This document shows, one piece after another, positions 1 through 6,728 of a stretch of 21,405 nucleotides of DNA. The stretch is from contig DAOUMU010000158.1 of NCBI GenBank assembly GCA_034409055.1, positions 1 to 21,405 of the forward strand. The letters are read 5' to 3'. The notes below the pieces were generated by a model. That model was not told the origin of the DNA and searched no databases. It saw nothing but the letters and a program-made list of their open reading frames with translations. Origin of the DNA: DAOUMU01 sp034409055 (GTDB lineage: Bacteria > Chloroflexota > Anaerolineae > 4572-78 > J111). Every line of letters starts with the position of its first letter. The stretch's first letter is position 1. A program made the translations under genes and the position numbers.

Positions 1-122
1 CATGTCATTCCGAGGAGCGGAGTACCCAAAGGGCATAAACGACGAGGAATCTCCGGTAACAAGGGCAAATCCAGCCTGAAACAGGAGATTCTTCGCTCCC
101 TGTGGTCGCTCAGAATGACATG
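1..122. repeat. Inverted-repeat hairpin element (REP/MITE-like)
   Basis: The first 10 bases (CATGTCATTC) are the exact reverse complement of 113-122 (GAATGACATG). Inner parts also pair loosely, with GAGGAATCTC near 48 facing GGAGATTCTTCG near 83. It contains no ORF. The CGCTCAGAATGAC end recurs near 16222-16234, so this is a dispersed family. The left boundary coincides with the window start, so the element may extend further. Confidence 0.55.
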
Positions 123-187
123 GTAGGTAGTTACGGAATTTTAATATAAAGTTAAGGCAAACTTTTTAAATTTTGTCAAATTCCCTC

Positions 188-216
188 TTCCAATTCGTGA
201 AGTTTTGTGATATAAT
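188..216 (+). promoter_or_regulatory. Putative extended -10 promoter for the small membrane protein
   Basis: TATAAT at 211-216 is preceded by TG at 208-209, giving an extended -10. No good -35 lies at the usual distance (188-193 is poor), as extended -10 promoters tolerate. The flanking DNA (130-260) is very AT-rich. The first gene downstream starts at 321. Confidence 0.4.
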
Positions 217-320
217 TTTGACATCAGTTACTTTAAAATTTTCAAATTTTAAGGTTTGAGGTTTATTTTTTAGTTAATCTGGTTTTCATGTGGTGGGAGT
301 AGAACCAGAAGAGGATTTTC

Positions 321-503
321 ATGCAATTGCCAACCGTTTTACGCCCAACAGTTAACTCATTGCCCCCTATGTATGCCTGGCCCCGTTCTCTAAAACGGGT
401 CTTATTAGGCCTGGCGGTCCTATTGGTTATCGTAGCGTATGTACTGCTGGCTGGAGGTATTATTGCTGCTTTGGCTGTGCTGGCCGAAATCGTCAGTAGG
501 TAG
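321..503 (+). CDS. Small single-span membrane protein, hypothetical
   Basis: A 60-residue protein with a GAGGA ribosome-binding site at 311-315, five bases before the ATG. The N-terminal half is proline-rich and polar. Residues about 27-55 form one hydrophobic, alanine/leucine/valine-rich helix preceded by positive residues (R22, K25, R26), which predicts a single membrane span with the N-terminus inside. No family is recognised. The gene is monocistronic: it has an extended -10 promoter upstream and a Rho-independent terminator 63 bases after its stop. The tidy promoter, RBS and terminator argue that it is real despite its size. Its role cannot be told from the sequence. Confidence 0.6.
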   Translation: MQLPTVLRPTVNSLPPMYAWPRSLKRVLLGLAVLLVIVAYVLLAGGIIAALAVLAEIVSR

Positions 504-565
504 CGGGAGTTAACTTTATTATCCTAAAATTATTTTGTTAGTTTTTAATTCTCCTTTGCAGGCTC

Positions 566-597
566 AAAGGCGACGCTAAAATGTGTCGCCTTTTTTA
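566..597 (+). terminator. Rho-independent terminator
   Basis: A perfect 9-bp stem, AAAGGCGAC (566-574) with GTCGCCTTT (585-593), encloses a 10-base loop and runs into a T tract. It ends the small membrane protein gene and separates it from the convergent leftward gene at 611-1177. Confidence 0.8.
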
Positions 598-610
598 CAT
601 TCTGATTTTT

Positions 611-1177
611 TTACCCTGATTTTGGGTATTTCTTTTTGTCTTCTGGGTCCAGTTCGGCCAATTTCTCTTCGGTGATCGCACCGAGAGCCTGGTAATTCTG
701 GCGGGCCTGGTTAAGACTGACGCTGTTGGCGCCAGTCGGATCGTCAGGCATCGTTTCTTGCACCGGATCACTGTTCCAGCCGCAGACAGGGCAGGTCGCC
801 CAGTCTCCTACCACTTCAAAGGTGTAATGACCACAAACCGGACAGGGCAACCAGCCTGGCAACCTCCCTTCTACCTTATCCACCCTGATCCCCACCGTGT
901 TTCTAAGGTGTTCAACCAGATATTCGTTCGTTGCTCCTCGAAAAGGACGCTTCATTTTGTCAATCAAAATAGGCCGGTAGATAGGGTTACCGGGATTAAT
1001 ATCGGTCGGCGGTTGGTGGGTCTCCCATTGCATAATGGCGGTAATATTTAACTTTTCCCGGAGACTGGGTTTGAGGGGCTCGTTAAAAAATTCAATAATT
1101 AAGTCGGTTGCTTCGTCACGGGTCAACTTTTTTAGACGATGCCAGGCAATTTTCTCTAGCGCTTCGTCACGGTGCAT
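611..1177 (-). CDS. CPCC-domain (cysteine-rich) protein, hypothetical
   Basis: A 188-residue protein. Residues about 111-170 carry two C-P-V-C-G knuckles followed by P-D-D-P-T-G-A-N, S-L-N-Q-A-R and N-Y. This matches the 'cysteine-rich CPCC' family, a small treble-clef or rubredoxin-like zinc-binding fold usually found in short proteins of unknown function. The N-terminal 100 residues are mainly helical and polar, and I do not recognise them. The start is supported by an AGGAG site at 1184-1188. A plausible leftward promoter lies at 1214-1242. No transmembrane or signal segment is visible, so it is probably cytoplasmic. Its partner or substrate is unknown. Confidence 0.75.
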   Translation of the reverse strand: MHRDEALEKIAWHRLKKLTRDEATDLIIEFFNEPLKPSLREKLNITAIMQWETHQPPTDINPGNPIYRPILIDKMKRPFRGATNEYLVEHLRNTVGIRVDKVEGRLPGWLPCPVCGHYTFEVVGDWATCPVCGWNSDPVQETMPDDPTGANSVSLNQARQNYQALGAITEEKLAELDPEDKKKYPKSG

Positions 1178-1213
1178 GTTACTCTCCTCAATAAATAGTT
1201 GAAACCTAAGAAT

Positions 1214-1242
1214 ATCGTAACATGCAATAGACCAGTTATCAA
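1214..1242 (-). promoter_or_regulatory. Putative promoter of the CPCC gene
   Basis: On the minus strand, TTGATA (1242-1237) and TACGAT (1219-1214) are separated by 17 bases. They sit 37 bases upstream of the ATG at 1177. The -10 matches consensus at four of six positions. Confidence 0.3.
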
Positions 1243-1289
1243 TAGGTTGAAGGTATGCTTTAGAGTGTTACCCGACAAGATTGATGATT

Positions 1290-2090
1290 TTATTCAATCA
1301 CAATATTATCCAGCCCCTCCACCGGGTCCGGATATTTCATATTTAGCCTCTCCAACGTTTTGACGATTGTCTCGGAAATGACCACATTACGATACCACTT
1401 TTTGTTAGCCGGAACAATGTGCCAGGGAGCCACCTCGGTGCTGCACCTGGCAAAGACGGCTTCAAAGGCTTCCATGTAATCGCCCCACAGGGCCCGTTCG
1501 GACAGGTCAGCCGGGTTAAATTTCCACCGTTTGTGGGGTTGATCGAGGCGGGCCTGGAAGCGCTCTTTTTGTTCCTCTTTGGAAATATGCAGATAGAATT
1601 TAAGGATGGTTACGCCGCTATCGGTTAGCAACCGCTCAAAGTTGTTGATGTGCTCGTAACGCTTCTGCCAGACTGCCTTGGGGACCAGATTATGCACCCG
1701 GACCACGAGCACGTCTTCATAATGAGAGCGATTGAAAATGCCAATCATCCCCCGGGGAGGGACGACTTTGTGAATGCGCCATAAAAAGTCGTGAGAGAGT
1801 TCCTCTTCGGTCGGCTTCTTGAAGCTGGTAACCTGGACTCCCTGCGGATTAACCCCGCTCATAATTTTGCGAATGGTCCCGTCTTTACCGCCGGCATCCA
1901 GGGCTTGCAGCACGATGAGCAAGGCATGTTTATCCTCGGCGTAGAGCACGTTTTGCAAATCGGCCATACGTTCGATATTTTCAGCCAGTATCTTCTCGGC
2001 TGCCTTTTTGTCTTTGAAGGGGCCGGTATCGTCGGGATCAATCTCTTTGAGTTTTATCTTTTGACCCAGCTTGACTGTAGTGATGGGCAT
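1290..2090 (-). CDS. ppk2: Polyphosphate kinase 2 family protein
   Basis: A 266-residue, single-domain PPK2-family phosphotransferase. It uses polyphosphate to phosphorylate nucleoside mono- or diphosphates (or the reverse), in the cytoplasm. Visible landmarks are the Walker A loop D-A-G-G-K-D-G-T at residues 65-72, the F-N-R-S-H-Y-E-D Walker B region at 119-126, the lid region around 180-205, and A-P-W-H-I-V-P-A-N at 221-229 with K-W-Y-R following. The length is normal for the one-domain class. Whether it prefers AMP/ADP or other nucleotides cannot be read from these motifs. GGAGAG at 2095-2100 supports the start. It begins 16 bases after the lipoprotein stop codon, so the two are probably cotranscribed. 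Confidence 0.93.
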   Translation of the reverse strand: MPITTVKLGQKIKLKEIDPDDTGPFKDKKAAEKILAENIERMADLQNVLYAEDKHALLIVLQALDAGGKDGTIRKIMSGVNPQGVQVTSFKKPTEEELSHDFLWRIHKVVPPRGMIGIFNRSHYEDVLVVRVHNLVPKAVWQKRYEHINNFERLLTDSGVTILKFYLHISKEEQKERFQARLDQPHKRWKFNPADLSERALWGDYMEAFEAVFARCSTEVAPWHIVPANKKWYRNVVISETIVKTLERLNMKYPDPVEGLDNIVIE

Positions 2091-2106
2091 TCGTCTCTCC
2101 TTGATT

Positions 2107-2826
2107 TTATTGAATGATCACGTCCAATCCCGGTTCAAAGCGCACCCAGTTGCCATCCGATCCTTGACATTCTTCTCTGCTTGAAAAACAGATCGAGAGC
2201 CACATCTTATAAGTGCCTGATGAGGGGAAAGCCATGCCATCTTCGTGCCGGAAGGTCTCTCCCGCCGGAATCGTGCCATTATCCCAACTCGTCTGAAAAC
2301 TGCCATTGCTGGCGGTTAAGCCTAAAACGCCAAAGGGCTTGAGGCCACTTTCGACATTGGTAGCTTCAATCCTCACAAAAACTTGTTCACCGACACCATA
2401 GGTATTGCGGCCATCGCGAAAGCTAATTTCGCCGACGACGCCATTTTGAGCCGCTGGTGCGGGCGTATCGGTGGGAGATGGGGGCTCGGTTGGTGGGGAT
2501 GGTGGAGGCTGAGTAGGGGGTGGGGGAACGGGGGTATCGGTGGCCGTGGGTTCTTCAGCAGGGGGCGGCGTATCGGTTGGCAGAGGCTCCGGTGTTGGTG
2601 TATCGGTGGGGGGTAACGGAGTGGGGGTGTCGGTTGGGGTGGGTAGGATTGATATGAGCATCTCAGTTGCCGAGGTTGGGGTAAAGGTTGGTAAGCGCGT
2701 GCGGGTGGGCCGAATATTTGGTTCTTCTTTTGATAACAAAGATGGTAATGATGAGCAGGCCAGGCTGATAAATAGGACCAGGCTGATAAGGAAGCTCAAT
2801 CCACGCAGTCGCCAATCTGATTGCAA
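2107..2826 (-). CDS. Lipoprotein with Thr/Pro-rich linker
   Basis: A secreted lipoprotein. The chosen start is a TTG at 2826-2824 because GAGGT (2838-2834) sits seven bases before it; a longer reading from TTG at 2856 lacks such a site. From this start the protein has 239 residues: a basic n-region, a hydrophobic core, and the lipobox I-S-L-A-C with the lipidated cysteine at residue 24. A long extracellular linker full of T-D-T-P-T-P repeats follows. The C-terminal 110 residues look like a beta-sandwich, with conserved-looking G-V-G-E-Q-V-F-V-R-I and W-D-N-G-T-I-P-A-G blocks. I do not recognise a named family. Such linkers are typical of Anaerolineae cell-surface proteins. The ligand or function is unknown. 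Confidence 0.75.
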   Translation of the reverse strand: MQSDWRLRGLSFLISLVLFISLACSSLPSLLSKEEPNIRPTRTRLPTFTPTSATEMLISILPTPTDTPTPLPPTDTPTPEPLPTDTPPPAEEPTATDTPVPPPPTQPPPSPPTEPPSPTDTPAPAAQNGVVGEISFRDGRNTYGVGEQVFVRIEATNVESGLKPFGVLGLTASNGSFQTSWDNGTIPAGETFRHEDGMAFPSSGTYKMWLSICFSSREECQGSDGNWVRFEPGLDVIIQ

Positions 2827-2862
2827 TGCTTTTACCTCGTAGTGGTGATGATACAACCACTC

Positions 2863-2891
2863 AGTTTAGCATGAAACAGACCAAGGGCCAA
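2863..2891 (-). promoter_or_regulatory. Putative promoter of the lipoprotein-ppk2 unit
   Basis: On the minus strand, TTGGCC (2891-2886) and TAAACT (2868-2863) are 17 bases apart. They predict transcription starting about 30 bases before the TTG start at 2826. The match is moderate. Confidence 0.35.
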
Positions 2892-2933
2892 ATAAACGCA
2901 AATCTGTATTCTCTCAGATATTGAGCCAACTTG

Positions 2934-4193
2934 TCAATCTCCGGCAAAGACCAGCACGAATGTGTACCAGCCTGCTGGTCCTTCGGCCACGCCCACGCCG
3001 ACGCGATCGAAATGCGGGTGGAGAATATTGTTCCGGTGAGGCCGGCTGTTCATGAACCAGTCGACCGCGTATTGAGCGGCCTCGCTGGCCGGCCGCGTAT
3101 TACGTTGGATGTTTTCGCCAACCCAATTCGCCACCAGGCCGTGCTCTTCAACCCGATCACGGACGGTCATCCCTTTGGGAGTCACGTGGCTAAAGTAGCC
3201 CCGAGCCGCCATATCTTGGGCGTGGGTTCGAGCGACGATCGCTAAATCCTCGGCAAATGTATAGAGGGACATATCATACGCCTGGCGTTGTACATTGACT
3301 GCATTAAAGATTTCTTGTTCCAAGGTCAGCAGACCGGGTGGGGATGGGGCTGGAGAAGTTATGCGGGGCAGGGTGGGGTTGGCATCTGGATTTATTCTGG
3401 GCTGGGTTAAAGGAATGAGGATTTTCTGACCAATGTGCAGGGCCGTCGGTTCCAATTCGGGGTTCGTGACCAGGATGTCTTCCAGGGTGGAACCGTACAT
3501 GGTGGCCAGCCCCAACAATGTATCACCGCTCTCTATCTCGTGTACGACCGTTTCGACCCCCAGCGGGCTACCTTTATGAGGCGGGATCAGCAGTTGCTGC
3601 CCCACTTGCAGGGTGCGGGGATTGATAAGGCCATTGGCGATCATAATGGCCTCGACGGTAGTGTCGTATTCAGCGGCAATCGACAGCAAAATTTCCCCTG
3701 CTTGGACGGTATGAACTATGGGGGTGGGGGTGGGGGTCGGTGAGGCTTTGGGCGTGGGGGACGATTGAGGAGTCGGGGTGGCGGTGACCGGAATGAGGAG
3801 TTTCTGCCCAATTTGCAGGGTCGTGGGATCGGTAATCTCATTGGCAGCCATTAACGCCTCGACAGTTATCCCGTATTCTGCGGCTATGGACAACGGCACT
3901 TCTCCCGGCTGGACCGTGTGAAACACCGGCGGCGGGGTGGGGGTGGCCGTTGGTCTAGCCGTCGGCGGGAGCGGGGTGGGGCTGGTCTGCTCTGAAACGG
4001 CTGAGGTGGTTGGTGTTTCAAGCGATGAATCGCTCGGTGGTTGGGGGATTGTTGGTTGGATGGCTACGGTACTCTCCGGTGGTGTTACCGCAGACCGGGA
4101 AAGGTTATACTGAACCACAATCGCCAACCAAACCAGGCCGGCCACCAGGGCCAGCTTCCATAAGTGGGGTCTCAGTCGCTTGTCTTGATACAC
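2934..4193 (-). CDS. LysM (x3) and CAP/SCP-domain cell-surface protein
   Basis: A 419-residue protein. Residues 12-28 form an N-terminal membrane anchor or uncleaved signal. Thr/Pro-rich linkers separate three LysM modules at about 91-136, 160-205 and 217-262, each with an H-T-V-Q/E-x-G start and an I-G-Q-K-L-L-I-P-like end. LysM modules bind peptidoglycan-type glycans. The C-terminal region (about 290-419) is a CAP domain, marked by R-T-H-A-Q-D-M-A-A-R-G-Y-F-S-H, G-E-N-I and the R-N-N-I-L-H-P-H-F-D-R-V-G-V-G block. The bacterial CAP family (YkwD-like) has H324 and E360 in the expected cavity positions. The start is GTG at 4193 with only a weak, distant GGAG, so it is less certain. The exact enzymatic role of bacterial CAP domains is not established. 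Confidence 0.9.
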   Translation of the reverse strand: MYQDKRLRPHLWKLALVAGLVWLAIVVQYNLSRSAVTPPESTVAIQPTIPQPPSDSSLETPTTSAVSEQTSPTPLPPTARPTATPTPPPVFHTVQPGEVPLSIAAEYGITVEALMAANEITDPTTLQIGQKLLIPVTATPTPQSSPTPKASPTPTPTPIVHTVQAGEILLSIAAEYDTTVEAIMIANGLINPRTLQVGQQLLIPPHKGSPLGVETVVHEIESGDTLLGLATMYGSTLEDILVTNPELEPTALHIGQKILIPLTQPRINPDANPTLPRITSPAPSPPGLLTLEQEIFNAVNVQRQAYDMSLYTFAEDLAIVARTHAQDMAARGYFSHVTPKGMTVRDRVEEHGLVANWVGENIQRNTRPASEAAQYAVDWFMNSRPHRNNILHPHFDRVGVGVAEGPAGWYTFVLVFAGD

Positions 4194-4289
4194 GTCTCTG
4201 TTTTCTCCGCCAGTCTTGCTTGATTACTTGGACTAGCGATTATACTCATTTGCCCTGATTAGGGCCAAAATGAGGATTGGCTCATTAAC

Positions 4290-4318
4290 TTGCCCGTAAC
4301 GCTATCGTGAGATATAAT
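4290..4318 (+). promoter_or_regulatory. Promoter of the tRNA-Arg gene
   Basis: TTGCCC (4290-4295) and a perfect TATAAT (4313-4318) with a 17-base spacer lie 16 bases before the tRNA 5' end, as expected for a strong stable-RNA promoter. Confidence 0.7.
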
Positions 4319-4333
4319 CTCTTCACATTCTAC

Positions 4334-4406
4334 GCCCCCGTAGCTCAGGTGGATAGAGCAGTGGCCTCCGGAGCCACGTGCACAGGTTCGAGTCCTGTCG
4401 GGGGTA
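4334..4406 (+). tRNA. tRNA-Arg (anticodon CCG)
   Basis: The full cloverleaf can be drawn. The acceptor stem is GCCCCCG (4334-4340) with CGGGGGT (4399-4405), including one G-U pair. The D stem is GCTC/GAGC, the anticodon stem GTGGC/GCCAC (4361-4365/4373-4377) with loop CTCCGGA, and the T stem ACAGG/CCTGT with loop TTCGAGT. The anticodon at 4368-4370 is CCG, reading CGG (Arg). CCA is not encoded. It is a common class of island attachment site. An integrase remnant lies about 820 bp downstream, but no second copy of the tRNA 3' end is visible in the window. Confidence 0.96.
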
Positions 4407-4408
4407 CT

Positions 4409-4441
4409 TAAAAAGGCCCGCCTTTTATGGCGGGCTTTTTT
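4409..4441 (+). terminator. Rho-independent terminator (bidirectional)
   Basis: GCCCGCC (4416-4422) pairs with GGCGGGC (4429-4435) around a TTTTAT loop, followed by TTTTTT. An A run at 4409-4414 supplies a T tract on the other strand, so it can stop transcription from both sides. It ends the tRNA transcript. Confidence 0.85.
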
Positions 4442-4544
4442 GTTTGTACCGGCTCATTGTCAATTCTGGTTCTGTGTAATACGCAACAAGCGCACGTGCG
4501 CTCGAATTTGCCGTTAGGGATGGCGTACGGTTCGATGATGATCG
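4409..4544 (-). ncRNA. Candidate small RNA between a duplicated promoter and the shared terminator
   Basis: A leftward promoter at 4551-4579 faces the bidirectional terminator at 4409-4441, with no credible ORF between them. The predicted transcript is about 135 nt and contains the perfect 14-bp palindrome AGCGCACGTGCGCT (4489-4502). This is inferred from the signals alone. Confidence 0.25.
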
Positions 4545-4548
4545 TCTA

Positions 4549-4588
4549 CGACTATACTTCCGCCAGAAGGAAAACACAAGAAAACTTT
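4549..4588 (-). promoter_or_regulatory. Promoter-like direct repeat, copy 1
   Basis: On the minus strand, TTGTGT (4579-4574) and TATAGT (4556-4551) have a 17-base spacer. The roughly 40-bp block is closely similar to 5087-5125. It points away from the protein gene at 4630-4998, towards the tRNA terminator. Confidence 0.4.
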
Positions 4589-4629
4589 TGCCCGAATGCT
4601 TCGATTATAGTCCAACGACTGGGCCCAGT

Positions 4630-4998
4630 CTATTCCTCCACGATTTTGAAGCCCGTGACGTTGAGATAGCCTTTGCCCCGCAAATGTTCGGCAACGGCCT
4701 GGTCAGAACCGAATTGCTGCTTTTTGGAAAAAGCTGCGTCCAAATCTCTTTCTGCCTGCAAAACAGCCCGCTCTTCTTCAGCATGAATCTGATCAGGTCT
4801 GACCAGGACAAAATGATAGTCCCACTGGTTTGGAGCTGTTTGCTTCAAACAGGCAATTGATGGCATAAAGCGGTCCCCACCCCCATAGCTACCTGATTCA
4901 AACCGAAATTTTGGCGAGAGACGTTGGTGGGTTTCTCCTGAGGAGGTTCGACCCGTTCTCTTTTTTCTTGTGGCCCTCTTCCTTTTGCGTTGAGTCAT
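4630..4998 (-). CDS. Small basic hypothetical protein
   Basis: A 122-residue protein. The start is placed at the ATG at 4998-4996, which has AAGGA (5013-5009) upstream. A longer reading to 5079 would begin almost at the predicted transcription start and is less likely. Residues 1-20 are extremely basic (T-Q-R-K-R-K-R-A-T-R-K-K-R) and suggest nucleic-acid binding. The rest is mixed alpha/beta: D-Y-H-F-V-L-V-R-P near 60-68, then a Glu-rich helix, and finally a G-Y-L-N-V-T-G-F-K-I-V-E-E end. I do not recognise the family. A well-formed promoter lies at 5089-5117. Almost identical promoter sequence also lies downstream of the gene. Confidence 0.55.
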   Translation of the reverse strand: MTQRKRKRATRKKRTGRTSSGETHQRLSPKFRFESGSYGGGDRFMPSIACLKQTAPNQWDYHFVLVRPDQIHAEEERAVLQAERDLDAAFSKKQQFGSDQAVAEHLRGKGYLNVTGFKIVEE

Positions 4999-5086
4999 AG
5001 GGATTATCCTTCTTTTATCCGGTAGGAGGCGACGGGTTCTGCAGCCAAATAGCGCCCTGTTAATCGAACCCGGTCTCACTTCACCA

Positions 5087-5125
5087 CGAGTATAATTCCA
5101 TCAGGACGAAAATACAAGAAAAATT
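5087..5125 (-). promoter_or_regulatory. Promoter of the small basic protein gene (direct repeat, copy 2)
   Basis: On the minus strand, TTGTAT (5117-5112), a 17-base spacer and TATACT (5094-5089) place the start of transcription near 5082, about 85 bases before the ATG at 4998. The sequence closely matches the block at 4549-4588. Confidence 0.55.
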
Positions 5126-5225
5126 CCACTTCATCACCCCTCAAAACACTCCCCACAATTTCTAAGCACAAGGCTTATTGTGTGGCCTCACCTATTGACC
5201 CAACCCCTCAAATATGATACGTTAG

Positions 5226-5490
5226 CCTCAAATAGAGGCTTTTTTCGGGCTCGCTCTGGCAACTAACTGCCCGAAAATTCTCCACCAGGCCGGCCTGGAT
5301 GAGTGCTTGATCAGTGCGCATGTTCTCAAGCACACATTTGCCACGCGGTATTTGGCCGCCAATCCCGACGACTTACTACGAGGTCTGGCGGCCATCTTGG
5401 GACACGCCAACCTGAATACCGTGCTGATTTACACTCAGCCAACGACCTCAGGTTGGCCGGTCGGATGGAACGGGCGGAGATGATGCGGTT
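5226..5490 (+). pseudogene. Tyrosine recombinase/integrase C-terminal remnant
   Basis: Reading from 5226 gives the end of a phage-type integrase: an A-G-L-D-E helix, then I-S-A-H-V-L-K-H-T-F-A-T-R (the H-x-L-R-H-T-F-A box with K in place of the catalytic R), A-A-I-L-G-H-A-N (the GH box), and N-T-V-L-I-Y-T-Q-P-T with the nucleophile-type tyrosine at 5430-5432. The usual tail D-L-A-G-R-M-E-R-A-E appears only in another frame (about 5445-5490), so there is a frameshift after the tyrosine. The N-terminal domain and most of the catalytic core are missing, and a stop codon precedes 5226. This is a dead fragment of a mobile element, about 820 bp from tRNA-Arg. Confidence 0.7.
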
Positions 5491-5497
5491 GCCGCAA

Positions 5498-5545
5498 TAT
5501 CTCAAGACAGTCCGGGGGGTGGGATATAGATTTGGGCTTGGGTAG
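5498..5545 (+). pseudogene. Possible response-regulator C-terminal scrap
   Basis: A short open stretch ends Y-L-K-T-V-R-G-V-G-Y-R-F-G before a stop. T-V-R-G-V-G-Y-R-F is the classical C-terminal beta-hairpin of OmpR/PhoB-type winged-helix regulators. Nothing else of such a protein is present upstream. It follows directly on the integrase tail, as if two gene ends had been joined. It could be coincidence. Confidence 0.25.
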
Positions 5546-5585
5546 TAGTTTTCGGTAGTGCCGGTAGGGGATGTGAGGATTGGTG

Positions 5586-5600
5586 TCCGGTTTTACCGGA
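5586..5600. promoter_or_regulatory. Operator-like palindrome
   Basis: TCCGGT (5586-5591), three bases, then ACCGGA (5595-5600) form a perfect inverted repeat. It overlaps the -35 region of the putative promoter at 5592-5620, where a repressor would be expected to bind. Confidence 0.3.
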
Positions 5601-5620
5601 TCGAACAATTGTGCTAGAAT
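5592..5620 (+). promoter_or_regulatory. Putative promoter of the HEAT-repeat gene
   Basis: TTTACC (5592-5597), a 17-base spacer and TAGAAT (5615-5620) with an extended TGC before it. The leader to the ATG at 5760 would be about 130 bases. No other good signal is visible closer to the gene. Confidence 0.4.
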
Positions 5621-5759
5621 TGAGGTTAGATGAGTTGACGATGGCATCCAAGAACGGCTCAAGGTCACCTATGATGCATTGTGTGGTGATAAGAACACGG
5701 TTGAGACACGGCTACCAGATAACCGCGCCGGCAATATATTGTGAATTGGAGGCTAGTTG

Positions 5760-6404
5760 ATGGGTATACTGAACCAACTTTCATCCCAGGTAGGAGATCG
5801 TACTGAGGCCGCCAACCGCCAGGTTGTAGCTCAATGCCTGGCCGACCCGACCCTGCTGGCCGAAATTGCCGAAGGGTTTAAAGATAAAGATGCCGCTCTG
5901 GTCGGCGATTGCGCCGAGGTTCTGACCAAAGTGGCCGAGGAACATCCCGACTGGGTCGTTCCCTATGCCGAGAGCCTGGTCACACTCCTAACTCATAAGA
6001 AAACCCGGGTCCGCTGGGAAGCGATGCATGCCCTGGCTCTGATCGCTACTTTGGCGCCGGAGCTTATGGCTTCTTTGCTGCCGCAATTGGACCAGATAAT
6101 CCGGAGCGACTCAAGCGTCATTGTCCGAGATGGCGCGGTAGATGCGGTTGGCAACTATGCCAGCATAGGCCCACAAGCGGCGAAATCGGCCTGTCCTATT
6201 CTGAAGGAAGCGCTGACGGCGTGGGAAGGCAAGCAGGCAGCTCGTGCCTTGAATGGGTTGAGCAAGGTGGTGACGGTTCTCCCGGATTTGGCTGATGAGA
6301 TACGCCCGCTTGGTCAGCAATACCTCGACCACCGACGAGGCGTGGTTCGCAAGGCGGCTAAGGCGTTGCTGAGGGTTATAGAGAAGATGTCTGAAGTTCC
6401 ATGA
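5760..6404 (+). CDS. HEAT-repeat protein
   Basis: A 214-residue all-helical protein. GGAGG (5748-5752) is seven bases before the ATG at 5760; a TTG three bases earlier is too close. It contains paired amphipathic helices in the HEAT/PBS-lyase style. Repeats are visible around residues 40-75, 75-110 (T-R-V-R-W-E-A-M-H-A-L-A-L-I-A), 115-150 (V-I-V-R-D-G-A-V-D-A-V-G-N-Y) and 190-210 (G-V-V-R-K-A-A-K-A-L-L-R-V-I). Such proteins are protein-protein scaffolds without catalytic residues, probably cytoplasmic. There is no signal peptide. It is probably monocistronic, lying between the integrase remnant and the defence operon. The partner is unknown. Confidence 0.8.
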   Translation: MGILNQLSSQVGDRTEAANRQVVAQCLADPTLLAEIAEGFKDKDAALVGDCAEVLTKVAEEHPDWVVPYAESLVTLLTHKKTRVRWEAMHALALIATLAPELMASLLPQLDQIIRSDSSVIVRDGAVDAVGNYASIGPQAAKSACPILKEALTAWEGKQAARALNGLSKVVTVLPDLADEIRPLGQQYLDHRRGVVRKAAKALLRVIEKMSEVP

Positions 6405-6598
6405 CCAAAAAATATCCTTCAGTCTGTTATAGGGGATTCGAAGCAGAACTATACAAAAAAGCTCTGAGACAGGCTCACAATACTTCCTACGATAAGCCAT
6501 TGGCCCAATATGGGGTTGATGGTTTCGCCAAACTCCGTAGAACGCATCTGGTGGCCTCTCAACCCCCTTCGTTCTGCTACGAATCCCCTTATATGTAG
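6401..6598 (+). CDS. Doubtful small ORF overlapping the HEAT gene stop
   Basis: A 65-codon frame whose ATG overlaps the upstream TGA (ATGA), which would allow translational coupling. No Shine-Dalgarno sequence, recognisable domain or coding-like composition is seen. It may be non-coding. The rest of 6405-6813 holds only the two hairpins listed. Confidence 0.2.
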   Translation: MTKKYPSVCYRGFEAELYKKALRQAHNTSYDKPLAQYGVDGFAKLRRTHLVASQPPSFCYESPYM

Positions 6599-6648
6599 CT
6601 GATTGTCATAAGAAGATAGCTGTGATAGAATGGAACAATGGAACAATG

Positions 6649-6675
6649 AAAAAGCCCCGCTGACACCGGGGCTTT
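6649..6675. terminator. Hairpin terminator, best on the minus strand
   Basis: AAAGCCCCG (6651-6659) and CGGGGCTTT (6667-6675) form a perfect 9-bp stem. Five A's at 6649-6653 give a T run on the minus strand; the plus strand has only TTT. It separates the HEAT gene from the large operon. Confidence 0.6.
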
Positions 6676-6728
6676 AAGCCGGATCAGGTGACGTAACCAC
6701 CCAATCAGAATAAGGTTTATCATAACAT

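Noticed and set aside
2383..2842. Gly/Val-rich rightward ORFs opposite the lipoprotein gene
   Set aside because: They are the antisense reading of the Thr/Pro-codon repeats of the lipoprotein linker and have no ribosome-binding site.
4385..4406. tRNA 3' end as an attachment core with a second copy
   Set aside because: I looked for the GGTTCGAGTCCTGTCGGGGG segment elsewhere in the window and found no direct repeat. A copy could lie outside.
4427..4860. Rightward ORFs over the terminator and opposite the small basic gene
   Set aside because: One starts inside the tRNA terminator, the other is antisense to a better gene. Neither has a convincing ribosome-binding site or domain.
5303..5545. 80-codon rightward ORF as an intact gene
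   Set aside because: Its first half is out of frame with the integrase motifs; only its tail matches integrase and response-regulator ends. It is a composite of remnants.
6449..6646. Leftward 65-codon ORF before the defence operon
   Set aside because: It has no ribosome-binding site or recognisable domain and overlaps another equally doubtful ORF.
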